Shown here in pieces: positions 48,741 through 59,200 of a stretch of DNA of 64,000 bases. The translations under genes and the position numbers were made by a program. The notes beneath the pieces were generated by a model, which made no database searches, had not been told where the DNA came from, and saw only the letters and a program-made list of their open reading frames with translations. Within the stretch, counting starts at the first letter, position 1; every line of letters starts with the position of its first letter. This DNA comes from Hippopus hippopus (taxonomy: Eukaryota; Mollusca; Bivalvia; Cardiida; Cardiidae), in NCBI GenBank assembly GCA_946811185.2, contig OX328107.1, positions 44,568,360 to 44,632,359 on the forward strand. Direction: 5' to 3'.

Positions 48741-49013
48741 GTGTTTGTTGGTATTGGGAGTTTAAATGCTGTTTTAACGACTTAGGTCATATAATGGCAG
48801 TCAGTGAACCTACACATGTGTTTCCTCAATTTCTCACACCACTGATGACACAACTTTCTTTCCAAGCCACAATCTACTTTTCTCACATGCATCAGAGATG
48901 AGAAGCGAAACATTGCTGGAAAGAAAGTTTGCCTCAACCAGGATATTTAACTCACAACCACCTGGTCACGTGATAGATGTGGTACCAATGAGCTACCCTG
49001 CTGGGCACAACCA
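48741..49013 (-). mobile_element. tRNA-derived SINE
   Basis: Reverse of the 868-1130 family: GCCCAGCAGGGTAGCTCATT on the - strand, then CTTTCTTTCCAGC. On + are the tail parts GTTTAAATGCTGTTTTAACG and GTCATATAATGGC. Confidence 0.65.
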
Positions 49014-49136
49014 TTGTGAACTGTATGGAAACACCGTTTGAAAGGAGCATATTTGTTGTTGAAGCTATAGCTCCCTTTTCCTTGTTTTAAAAAGCAGTCA
49101 AGTGCTGGGGTATAAAAACTTGACTTTGTATGTTAA

Positions 49137-49345
49137 CTTAACCCCATACTGGACAATCCCATGTTTAGAGACCCTGACACAACAGGCTCATGAAAGACAA
49201 ACATGCTGGTAACCAGCATTTTCTCCTTTTTCTCCATGTTTTCTACCATTCAAAGACAACTCCAAATGTCTGAGTCACATTTAATTAGTAGTCTGCAAAT
49301 GCTTTCAATTTGGGCAGGTTAAAAATTTTGTCATTAGGTAACATT
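49137..49345 (-). mobile_element. TTAA-type MITE copy
   Basis: TTAACCCCATACTGGACAAT to GTCATTAGGTAAC. Confidence 0.65.
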
Positions 49346-49624
49346 ACAAGGACAATAAATGACCACAAAAACAAGCACCTTTTTTATATAACCAATATTT
49401 AATATGCAATAGTTTTGCTGAATAAATGAATAACTTATATAATGGCTAAATTCCCGTCGTTAAATCTATTTACAACTTAAATATGAACAATGTCATAGCA
49501 GAGTACTTTTCATCCACTAGTTTTATTCAAAATCTTTGACAGTCAATGGTATCCCCATGACACTTTGCAAAATCAACCCACATGTTAATCCCTCTATGTT
49601 AAAAATTAATGACATGTCAAATCC
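49346..49624. other. intergenic sequence, nothing recognised
   Basis: AT-rich; no exon or repeat supported. Confidence 0.4.
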
Positions 49625-50030
49625 ATTGACCATTTACCACACAATCCTGTGTTTATACAACCCTGAAACAAAAAGGTTTTTGAAAACATTGTGGGAAAAG
49701 GAGAAAATGCTGATAACAACATTTTCTCCTTTTCCCACAATGTTTTCTACCTTATCAAAGATAATTCCCTTGATTTGAGCCACATTTAACTTGTAAAAGC
49801 TTTTAAGTCTTTACCAAACAACAAAATTTTAGACTGGTCCAAATTGAGAGCATTTGCAGACGATATTAAATGTAGCTGAAATGATGCTAATTATCAGTGA
49901 AAGAGTAGAAAACCTTGTGGGAAAAGGAGAAAATGCTGGTTACCAGCATTTTCTCCTTTTCCCACAAGGTTTTCAAAAGGCTCCTACTTCAGGGTCGTTA
50001 AAACCAGGGATTGTTTGGTAAAGGGTTAAT
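49625..50030. mobile_element. two TTAA-type MITE copies, tail to tail
   Basis: 49629-49800 is in - orientation; 49802-50030 in + orientation, complete and with a perfect core to GTTTGGTAAAGGGTTAA. Confidence 0.75.
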
Positions 50031-50339
50031 TTGGACAAGTCTAAAATTCTGTCTGCAGAGGGGATTGATCTAAGTCTTGCAAATATTGCATGTGAACAAA
50101 CAAACTGCTTATTACATGTAATGGGTCTTTACTACTGTTAACTTCACTGCATTAGAAGTCTGACAATTAAAATTATATCACATCCATACAACATTAAGAG
50201 ATTCTGTTGACCAACACTGACCTTTACATTTCAACCTTCAGACTTCTAAGTAAGTGAAGTACACTTTTCTAACCATATAGACAGACCCACACTTAGTAAA
50301 TTTGAGAGGGTTGAGATCTCCTCTTAATGATTGATTTCT
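50031..50339. other. intergenic sequence, nothing recognised
   Basis: A MITE end trace at 50035-50055, otherwise unique-looking. Confidence 0.4.
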
Positions 50340-50690
50340 TCTACCACAATGTTTTTTACCATTTCTAAGACAAACCTCACCATTTGAGACATAACTGACA
50401 TCTCAAAGTGCTTTCAATATTGACCAGTCTAAATATATTTTGTCTGGAGAAGAGAACTTTATGTCTACCACATGACGAAAATTCAACCTGGTTCAAATTA
50501 ATGAAAGCTCTTGCAAACAATATTTCAAATGTTTCTCAAAACATGAAGTATCTCTTTTAAAGGTAAAAACATTTTGGGAAAAGGACAAAATGCAAGTTAC
50601 CAGCATTTTCTCCTTTTCCCCCCATGTTTTCAAAAGCCTTCTTTTACAGGGTTGTTAAAAGTCATGATCGTGTGGTAAAGGGTTAAGTTT
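50340..50690. mobile_element. two TTAA-type MITE copies, one partial
   Basis: 50340-50458 in - orientation; 50462-50688 in + orientation to GTGTGGTAAAGGGTTAA. Confidence 0.65.
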
Positions 50691-50789
50691 TCTTAGATAT
50701 ATGAGGTAGCAATCAGTTTTTGGCAAATTATGATACTGTATTCTTACCCATCACTGTAAAAGTACAACCTTTTTTTACATCCATATAAG

Positions 50790-51035
50790 TCATGCTCTGG
50801 CAATAGGGGGTTTAATGCAACTCTGTGATGCATTACACAGTGCAATTTATCACAGAATTATAGATCCATAAAGTCCATTTTGTCTACCAACCAACCGACA
50901 AAATCTGGAGGAAGAATAGTCCTTGGACATGCAGAAAATTGACCGATAGCGAAAGGTTTTAGCCCAGGGCAGACTGCGCAGGCTGACCTGGTTCGATACT
51001 TTTTGCAGACAATTTGAACCCCTTTTTTAAAGAGC
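50790..51035 (-). mobile_element. MITE family 2 copy
   Basis: GGCAATAGGGGGTTTAATGC to CTTTTTTAAAGAGCATAAC; one arm of the core palindrome is shortened (CAGGGCAGACTGCGCAGG). Confidence 0.65.
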
Positions 51036-51330
51036 ATAACTCATAATAGATGGCTTTTCCATACACTGAAAGAAAAGGAGCAATTTCCTCTATATAAACA
51101 GAAAATCTCCTTGTCCTTCAATGTTTTCTACCATATTTCAGACAGTACCTGCAGAGTGAGGACAGTATAGATCCAACATCAGACTTGAACCTATATCTAT
51201 CTTGGACCTAACCTGTCCAAAATATCTGAAACATTTTTGTGAAAAATAAACTTGAAAATTAGTCAAGATTGTTTGGTAAAAGATTAAGATCGAACATAAC
51301 CAACGTCAGAGACTCGATAAAAGGAACCAG

Positions 51331-51880
51331 TATTAACTCTTTACCAAACGACAAAATTTTAGGCTAGTCTAAAATGAAAGCATTTGCAGATGACAAAATA
51401 AATGTGACTCAAAAATTGAAATTTGATTTTGAAGGGTAGAAAACATTGTGGGAAAAGGAGAAAATGCTGGTTACCAGCATTTTCTCCTTTTCCCACAGTG
51501 TTTTCAAAAGGCTTCTTTCTTAGGGTCGTTTAAAGTCGGGATTGTGTGGTAAAGGGTTAACTAACAGCAACTATGCCACAACTCACAAGCCAGTTCATGT
51601 TCAGACTGTGATGTAAATGGATTACTGTTTATCACATGTTATTTCCTCCTTGCCAAATATTCTTGTGTTTAGAGTGTATTACCATGTCTACAGGTGAAGC
51701 CTTTTCAAACATTGTGTGAAATGAAGAAATTGCCTGTAACAAGTTATTCCTCCTTTTCCCATCAATACTTTTTCTACTATACCATAGAATTTCAGCCATT
51801 TGGACCATTTGGTAATTATTTACTGCAGATAAATTCAAAATGGACAAAACAAAATTTTGTTGTTTGGTACAGAGCTGATA
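51331..51880. mobile_element. TTAA-type MITE copies
   Basis: 51331-51563 is a complete + copy with perfect core (TATTAACTCTTTACC to AAAGGGTTAACTAAC). 51655-51878 is a diverged - copy. Confidence 0.75.
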
Positions 51881-51899
51881 TTGGAAACTATGTACTGAG

Positions 51900-52805
51900 T
51901 TAATAGCCATAAATATTTCTTCAAGTTCTGAATCCCTATATAAGTGTATGTTCAGGTTTACTTCTTTAATTTTTGTGGGTTTAAAAGTGATGCCATCATT
52001 GTGAAACTTACATGAACATAAATTTGACTATGAAGTCCCAGTATTTTTCACTCATTACAATTTTCTTTTAAATTAACTTAAATGGTGACACTGCCGAAAT
52101 TTAACTGAATGTTAACACCACTGGGATTCAGAGAGCTACAACTTTAATGTAAGGTGATGTACAATTATAGCATATAAGTGTAAATAGCTTGAGTAACCTG
52201 GTTTCTACCGGTATAGTTTTCCTTAAAATTGCATGATCAGAAGCAGCATTAATTAACTTTCTAGCACACTAAAAATGCATAGTAGTCAATGGAAATTTGG
52301 AATTTGATGAAATACTTTTGGCCACTAACTGTAAGTTTTCCACGATTCAGTGTCCCTTTATCATCACAATCTTCATTACATGAAATAACAATTCTTTTGT
52401 TACATTGTTTTCAGTCAGTCAGTGCTCAATATTCATGACCTTTTAAAATCATACTGTACAAACACTACCAATACTTCTTACCTTTCTATTAGACATTTTA
52501 AGCATGAAAAATCATGGAAGAATTACTTGAACAATCTAATTTATCCTTACTTTTATTTTTATTTAAAATCATTCACATGAAAACAAAGGCAAAGAAGCAG
52601 TTGCTTAAAGCAATCTTATTTTACCTTTTTCCCATTTTCTTCCTCAGATCTCTACAGTATGACAGAGGCAAAAAACAGTATGTAATAATAACGACAGGTT
52701 GCAATAGCTTCATAAATCATGTTCTATAAAATGTAATTATGACCTATTAGATATACAAATACATGTGCAAAGACAGTCCCTCTCAGAGGGAAACAAACAG
52801 TGTTT
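51900..52805. other. intergenic sequence, nothing recognised
   Basis: Unique-looking AT-rich DNA. The 71-codon + frame at 52514 has no supporting feature. Confidence 0.4.
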
Positions 52806-52809
52806 GTAC

Positions 52810-53035
52810 TTAACCCTTTACCACACAATCCTGTGTTTTAATGACCCAGAGGACTAGGGCTTTAGAAAACATATTGGGAAAAGGAGAAAATGCTGGTAAC
52901 CAGCATTTTCTCCTTTTCCAACATGTTTACCTATTATTTCTGAGGCAAATTTCATCATTTGAGCCACACTTAATTTATGTCTGCAAATGCTTACAATTTG
53001 GACAAGTCTTAGATTATGTTACTTGGTAACAAATT
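52810..53035 (-). mobile_element. TTAA-type MITE copy
   Basis: TTAACCCTTTACCACACAAT to TTACTTGGTAACAAATTAA, with core intact. Confidence 0.75.
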
Positions 53036-53440
53036 AAACTCTGTGATCTAGCCTAGGTATGATGTGTAATGGTGTTCTATTTAAAAAGATGAATAAAACT
53101 GATCAGAACGGGACAAATATAATTTCTATTCTGCTTTAGACAAGAAAAATATTGTGACAAATCAAGAATAACACATTGTTTTAATACACAGAAAGAAATA
53201 CAAGTTGGTGGTGTTAGATGAATTCTTTTTCAAAAATTGTGGAATGTTATCATATTACTGTTCAAATGCTGAAAATAAACTATAGCACTTATTCATTCTT
53301 TTCTTCACAAATCACTGACAATATGTTACAAATGCTGAGTATTGATTACTAAACAATAAATTTAAACACACTTCAGTTATAAATTTAAACACACTTACGG
53401 TAATTTCACTGTTATTAATCCAATACCATACAAATTTGGC
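53036..53440. other. intergenic sequence, nothing recognised
   Basis: A 27-bp direct repeat (TTATAAATTTAAACACACTT type) lies at 53345-53400. Confidence 0.4.
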
Positions 53441-53670
53441 TTTTAAACTTTTGGCCAGGCAACAAATATAGACACGGCCAGACTGAAAGCATTTGTATTT
53501 GGCATAGTATACATGACTTAAACACTAACTTTGTCTTAAGAATGGAAGAAATCATTGGGGGGGAAAGCAGAAAATGCTGATTATCAGCATTTTCTGCTTT
53601 TCCTACCATGTTTTCAAAACCATTCTTCTTCAGTGTTATTAAAACTTGGGGTAGTTTGGTACAGGGTAAA
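53440..53670 (+). mobile_element. TTAA-type MITE, diverged
   Basis: AACTTTTGGCCAGGCAACAA to GTTTGGTACAGGGTAAA. Confidence 0.6.
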
Positions 53671-53838
53671 AAAGCTTTAGCACACCTTGAGGAAAAAACC
53701 AGCATTTGCCTATAACAGGCAATAATGACTTCTCTCACAATGTCTTCCATATCATTTAATATACCCTACAAAGTATTTCACATTTGTGTCATTTGTATTA
53801 GCTAGTAGTATGTCTGGGAAAAAACCCATTCCACCTAC

Positions 53839-54225
53839 TTAGAGGCATACTAGCAGCCAAAAGTAAACAAAAATTGCAGACAAACTTAAGCCATACCATT
53901 TAAAAATATGAATATTACGTGTATTATGAGTCTGACAATCTGTTACAATGCAATCTATCAGAGTTACAATCGTTAGCAGTAAAGTGCATTGTGAAACTAG
54001 AACAAAAGTTAGCAACCTTTTACCAAAGGATTCCACTTTTATTTTTAATGAATACAACTTTTGAAAACATTTTGGGAAAAGAAGAAAATGCTGGTAGCCA
54101 GCATTTTCTTCTTTTCTCAACGTGTTTTCCACCTTTACCAAGGAAAACTTCATCATTTGAGGCACATTTGACTCATTGTAACATGGACAAGTATAAAATG
54201 TTGTTTTCTGTTAAAAGTCATATTA
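53839..54225. mobile_element. left end of GCCAAAAGTAAACA MITE joined to a TTAA-type MITE
   Basis: 53839-54010 matches the left half of 62250-62621 (GAGGCATACTAGCAGCC, then CCAAAAGTAAACAAAAA). From about 54012 a - TTAA-type copy follows (AACCTTTTACCAAAGGATTC). Confidence 0.6.
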
Positions 54226-54378
54226 TGTTACTTATATGCCTGATCACCTCTAGTTCTGCATGCTATAATGGAGGACACATGTTCTATTTTTTTACCCTTT
54301 TCATCATAGAAACATATCTGATGAAACAGTGCTACAAGTTTCGAAAATACAGTAACAATAGAATCTTACAACTTCCTT

Positions 54379-54606
54379 CAACTCTTTACCAAACAATCCC
54401 TGGTTTTCACGACTGTGAGAAAGAAGCCTTTTGAAAACATTGTGGGAAAAGGAGAAAATGCTGGTAACCAGCATTTTCTCCTTTTCCCACAATGTTTTCC
54501 ATCCTTCCCAGAACAAATTTCAATTTTTGAGTCACATTAATTTTGTCGTCTGCAAATGCTTTCAATTTGGTCTGGTCTAAACTTTTGTCATTTGGTAAAG
54601 AGTTAA
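54379..54606 (-). mobile_element. TTAA-type MITE, complete copy
   Basis: CAACTCTTTACCAAACAATC to CATTTGGTAAAGAGTTAA, with perfect core. Confidence 0.75.
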
Positions 54607-55380
54607 AAAGAGCTCTATAATAAAAAATTATCCATCAGTTTAGCCACATCAAAATAGCCCTCTGACAATGCTTGCATTCATCAAATTTTTATCCTATGGT
54701 TTAGATCAATGACTTTTGCACAGTAGAGAATCAAGTCTGGCAAAAAGAATTCTGATGTGGCAAAAGGAAAATACACTATTGCAACAAAAGATATGCTTGT
54801 TTTGAGCAATTTCTCCATACTGTTACAATTTTTTCAGAAAGAAGAGGAAGTAAAGGGTAACTACATGAGAAAAAGGATCTTAATATGTTAGATGTTTTGA
54901 GTATTGCCAATGTTAGAATAATATAACAAATATTTACACTATTTTTTTTATATCTTATAACATAGATATGCCACTGTATATCCATACATCAAGTATTAAC
55001 AAATATGTGTAACATGTAACTACAACATCATATCTTTATGTATCTATGTGTTAGAAATGAATACACATGATTATGTATCTTGCATTATCTACGGTAATAT
55101 AATGCATAAACTCTTCATATACCTAACTATATCATAAACATAAACATTACATATAGAACTGAGAATTTAGCTTTTCTATGAACATACAAAACTTTGACAT
55201 AATTTCATACTCTTTACTGGTATTATGATTTCTATTGGTATATGTACATCCATTGAAATATGTTTTATTAGTTTTATATCAAAAGAAATGGATCAAGATT
55301 TTTATGGTTTATACTTCTTGCTTTGAGATGAAATAGAATAATCTTTTGTGTATGACTGCCAGAAACACAGATCTGTCTTA
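54607..55380. other. intergenic sequence, nothing recognised
   Basis: AT-rich unique-looking DNA. Confidence 0.4.
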
Positions 55381-55382
55381 AG

Positions 55383-55805
55383 CCTTTACCACAAAATCCT
55401 GAGTTTTAACGACTCTGAGGAAAAGGCCTTTTTAAAACATCATTGGAAAAGCATCTGTTAACCAGCATTTTCTCCTTTTCCAACAATGTTTTCTACTCTA
55501 TCAAATTCCGTCATTTGAACTACATCTACATTGTCGTCTGCAAATACTTTCAATTTAGACCAGTCAAACTTTTTTGTTGTATGGTAAAGAGTTAACATTT
55601 TACTGCACCATCCTGAACGACCCTGAGAAGAATGGCTTTTGAAAACATAGGAAAAAAAGAAAACGCTGGTAAGCAGCATTCTCTTCCTCTATGTTTTCTA
55701 CCCTGATAGAGACCAATCCCAACATGTATGCCACATTTATCATCTCCAAGGGCTTTCAATTTTGAGCAGTCTAAACTTTTGTTGTTGTCTTGTAAAGGAT
55801 TGAAC
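55383..55805 (-). mobile_element. two TTAA-type MITE copies in tandem
   Basis: 55383-55594 and 55595-55802 share one TTAA (GTAAAGAGTTAACATTTTAC). Both are in - orientation. Confidence 0.7.
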
Positions 55806-56129
55806 CCACAGCTAAAAAGATTACACACTGGCTATATGGCTCTGGCTATATGTAATATGTTAAATCTTTATAACTGTATAACTGCCATAACTGTATGACA
55901 AAAATCGTAAGAATGAAACCCTCAAGGTCAAAATAAGCTGTGACATACTCAGCTGACACAGTTGATTTTATGTCAACTGATTCCTTTTACGGAATGAATG
56001 CTTACACACTATATTTATACATAATACATATCTCTCTACACATGCAGTATCTTCTGTAGAATACAAGGAATTGTTCAGACACAGAGTACTGTTCCATTTC
56101 TTGACCTTGTTCGGCTTAGAGTGTGGGTA

Positions 56130-56135
56130 TTTATT
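56130..56135 (-). terminator. polyadenylation signal of the syndapin-like gene
   Basis: AATAAA on the - strand, 47 nt downstream of the stop codon, in AT-rich sequence. Confidence 0.5.
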
Positions 56136-56181
56136 TATATATAATTTTCAAATGCTGGCTCTCTTTCTCACACTCTTTGTT

Positions 56182-56291
56182 TCATATGTCTTCAATATAG
56201 GAGTAGGGAATCAGTCCTTCAGAACCATCTTTTCCTATACATTTCACCCAACCCATGTCATCTTGTTCTGATAAACGTGTAATCACATCTC
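56182..56291 (-). CDS. syndapin-like last exon: SH3 C-terminal half
   Basis: The acceptor is TTATTTACAG. It encodes GDVITRLSEQDDMGWVKCIG, then KDGSEGLIPYSYIEDI and TGA at 56184-56182. The Gly-Asp after the RT loop, the Trp and the P-x-x-Y end are standard SH3 positions. AATAAA on the - strand lies at 56135-56130, 47 nt past the stop. Confidence 0.72.
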
Positions 56292-59200
56292 CTGTAAATA
56301 AAATAATAAGAAAACATGATGAATAATGATGAATAGCGTTTTAAGGCCCGTCGACAACTTAGGTCATATTGGGCGCAATTACTTAGTAAACAATAATGCG
56401 AGGTGAAAATAACATACATGTGCAACAACATAAGACAAACATGATAAATGAGGAATGGACAAAACACAAAATGATGCCCCTTTTGTCGCCTTTTACGACA
56501 TGCATGCTGTCACTTTTGTTCCGCCAGATGAAATGGCAGATGTGACGATCGCGGGACTGCAGTGGTTTATTCTTATACCCCCGATTAAACCACACGGGGT
56601 CCCACAGGCCAATTGATTCCCATTCCAAACCCTATTTACATCGAGAAAAAAATACAGGATTTGGAATAAGAACTACCCAGCCTGCTGCAATCCTACGAAT
56701 TACGAGGAAAGCAGCCGTTTGTCTCTAATTTTAGTCGCCTTCTACGACATGCCATAGAGAAAGGCCGAGGTCCTATTCTATAAATTAAAAAAACCCGGGA
56801 CCCCACGGGGAAATAAGAAAACAATGTACATTTCTGGCTGTATTTAAGTACATCTTCAGCTGAAAACCTTTGAAAACATATTGACGGAAAATGGTATTAC
56901 CTTTTATGAACAATGTCTCTTTGAAAAAAATTATTACAAGTATAGGAAATATGACAATGATGGCCCTGTATCACTCTACTGACTAATAGAATGCATGTGC
57001 CATACACATAATTGGCATCAACAGTCATCAAACTGTTAAAAATCTGTATTGCAATAGTTGTCAAAAAAAAAAGTCATGTCCTTTGAACATGCTACCAAGA
57101 ATACAGGCATTTCTAATGATAAGAAACTCATACAAAAACAGTTATAATTATAATAATTGTAATAATATAATTGATAATTATTGACTGAACAATAGCTTAT
57201 TATGAACAATAATAATAAAACTGGATGGGTAGTTTCACAGGAGAAGATGTTTGAAAAAAAAAAAGTTAACACACAGACTTTGGCCAGTGGAACTCAAATT
57301 CTGACAAAGGATTATTTATACCTTTCAGTGGAGAATTCAAACCTGTGGCTTTAGAGAAGATGATAAAGGATCTTTAACATCTTTAAGCTTAGTTATCATG
57401 GCAACCTGACTTTTTAATTGAATCAAATTCTTTGAAGTGTTAAGAGGTTCATGGCAGGGTAATTTCGGCGAAGTCTGGTCAAAATTGGAACATAAGTTTC
57501 ATAAGTTTCAAGATGCAGATCAGAAGTTTCAGAGAAGGACATGTTTAAAAGTTACCACACAAGCACTGACACATGTTTGCACACAAGACAGACACAGGGC
57601 CATGATATAAGCTTTTGCAGGCATCTGGCCAAAGGAGTTCAAAATTTGGAAAACTGAAGATTATTATTCCAACTAGAAGAATCTAGATATCTCTCTCTCA
57701 TCCCTCTACCACACAATCCTAAGTTTTAATGGCCCCCAAGGAAAAGGAATTTTGAAAGCTCTGAGGGAAAAGGCAAAAATGCTGGTAAAGCCCCTGTCAC
57801 ACTATAAGCGTTTCCGCAGCATTTACACGGCGTTGTGTAATTTTCCAGAGCGCCATGAGATCGCAGGAAAAATTAGCTAATTTCAGCTGAGATGGAGATG
57901 TGACGGCGTTCTCACCACGAACAAGATGTTGCTACGAAGCTGCTATGGCGCGTTATCGCGTTCCTACGGAGTTCCTCTTGGCGATTCTCAGCGCTCTCAT
58001 GGCGCTATCACTGCGTGCTCTGTGCTTTCACGGTGCTCATACTGCGTGCACTGGGCGTTCACAGTGTTCTCAAGGCGCTCACGCTACGCTGATGGAGTGA
58101 CAATGAACAATCTCTGAAAACAAATTCTATGTATACACATTTATTCATCAATTGTTTCTTTGCTGTGGTCTCGAAAAGTCAACGCAGAATAAAACTATGC
58201 TCGTAAAAAGAAAAGGGGAAAAAAGCAGGACATAAAACCCAACCTTCTCAAACAGAAGCAAGTCAACCACTGTCAACTCCTCAACCATTAATAGCCCAGC
58301 TTGCTAGCGTACATCAGCCATGGAATGTTTATTTGCATTCTTCGTCTTCTATATGTTTGTTTTTGTCAGACAAAGATGGATGGACGCTGTAGAAGCGCCT
58401 TACAAGCGCAATGATCGCCGTTGCAATTCAGAGGAGTCGTTTTAAGAGCACAATGAATTAAATAACACTCCGTGTCAGCGCCGTTGACGCGCTGTGTAAA
58501 CGCCGCTGATGCGCCGTATAAGCACAGTAGAGACGCGGTGACATCTCAGAGCGCGCGGTACAGTCTCAATGCAAGCACCACCGACAACCATAGCGTTCGC
58601 ACTGCGACCTCAGTGCACGCCGGTGGAGCTCCCATGGTGTTGTTGGAGATCTTACTACGCCGCTAAGACGACCTTCCGGTGATCCCACTGCGCTCTTCGC
58701 AGAACGCCGTGTGACGGCGTTTGTTTTGTGCATGCTCAAAATGCGCGCCGTCCCTCGGCGTCCTAGACGATCCCAACGTGTCTATTCACGATGCCACTGC
58801 GTTGCTGTGATGATGCTTGCGATCGTACTGCGCACACCTCGGCGTTCTGCATTTTTTCTTGGATGCCGTGGGATCGCCGCTCTGGTGTGACAGGGGTTTA
58901 ACCAGCATTTTCTCCTTTTCCCACTGTGTTTTCCAACCTGTCAAAGAAAGGTTCTTTTATTTGTGCAACATTAAATTTGTCGTCTACAATGCATCTGATT
59001 TGGACCAGTCTAAAATTATGTAGTTTGGTAAAGAGTTAAAAGAAGTTAAATTTGCATGATAAAATCACCAACAAACCTGCTTCAGCACTTATTTCATCTT
59101 CCTCTTCTGCCTTATATGCATATAGTACTTTAGCTGGTATGGACAGGATCCCAGGGTCAACTCCTGACCTTGACACACCCCCAGACCCCTCTGATACTTG

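Noticed and set aside
53919..54434. 171-codon + frame, the longest in the window
   Set aside because: Consists of a MITE end, a TTAA-type MITE and the start of another; the protein text changes with repeat boundaries.
57900..58666. Frames in the GC-rich Harbinger-like element
   Set aside because: Low stop frequency comes from high GC content; no DDE or other transposase motif.
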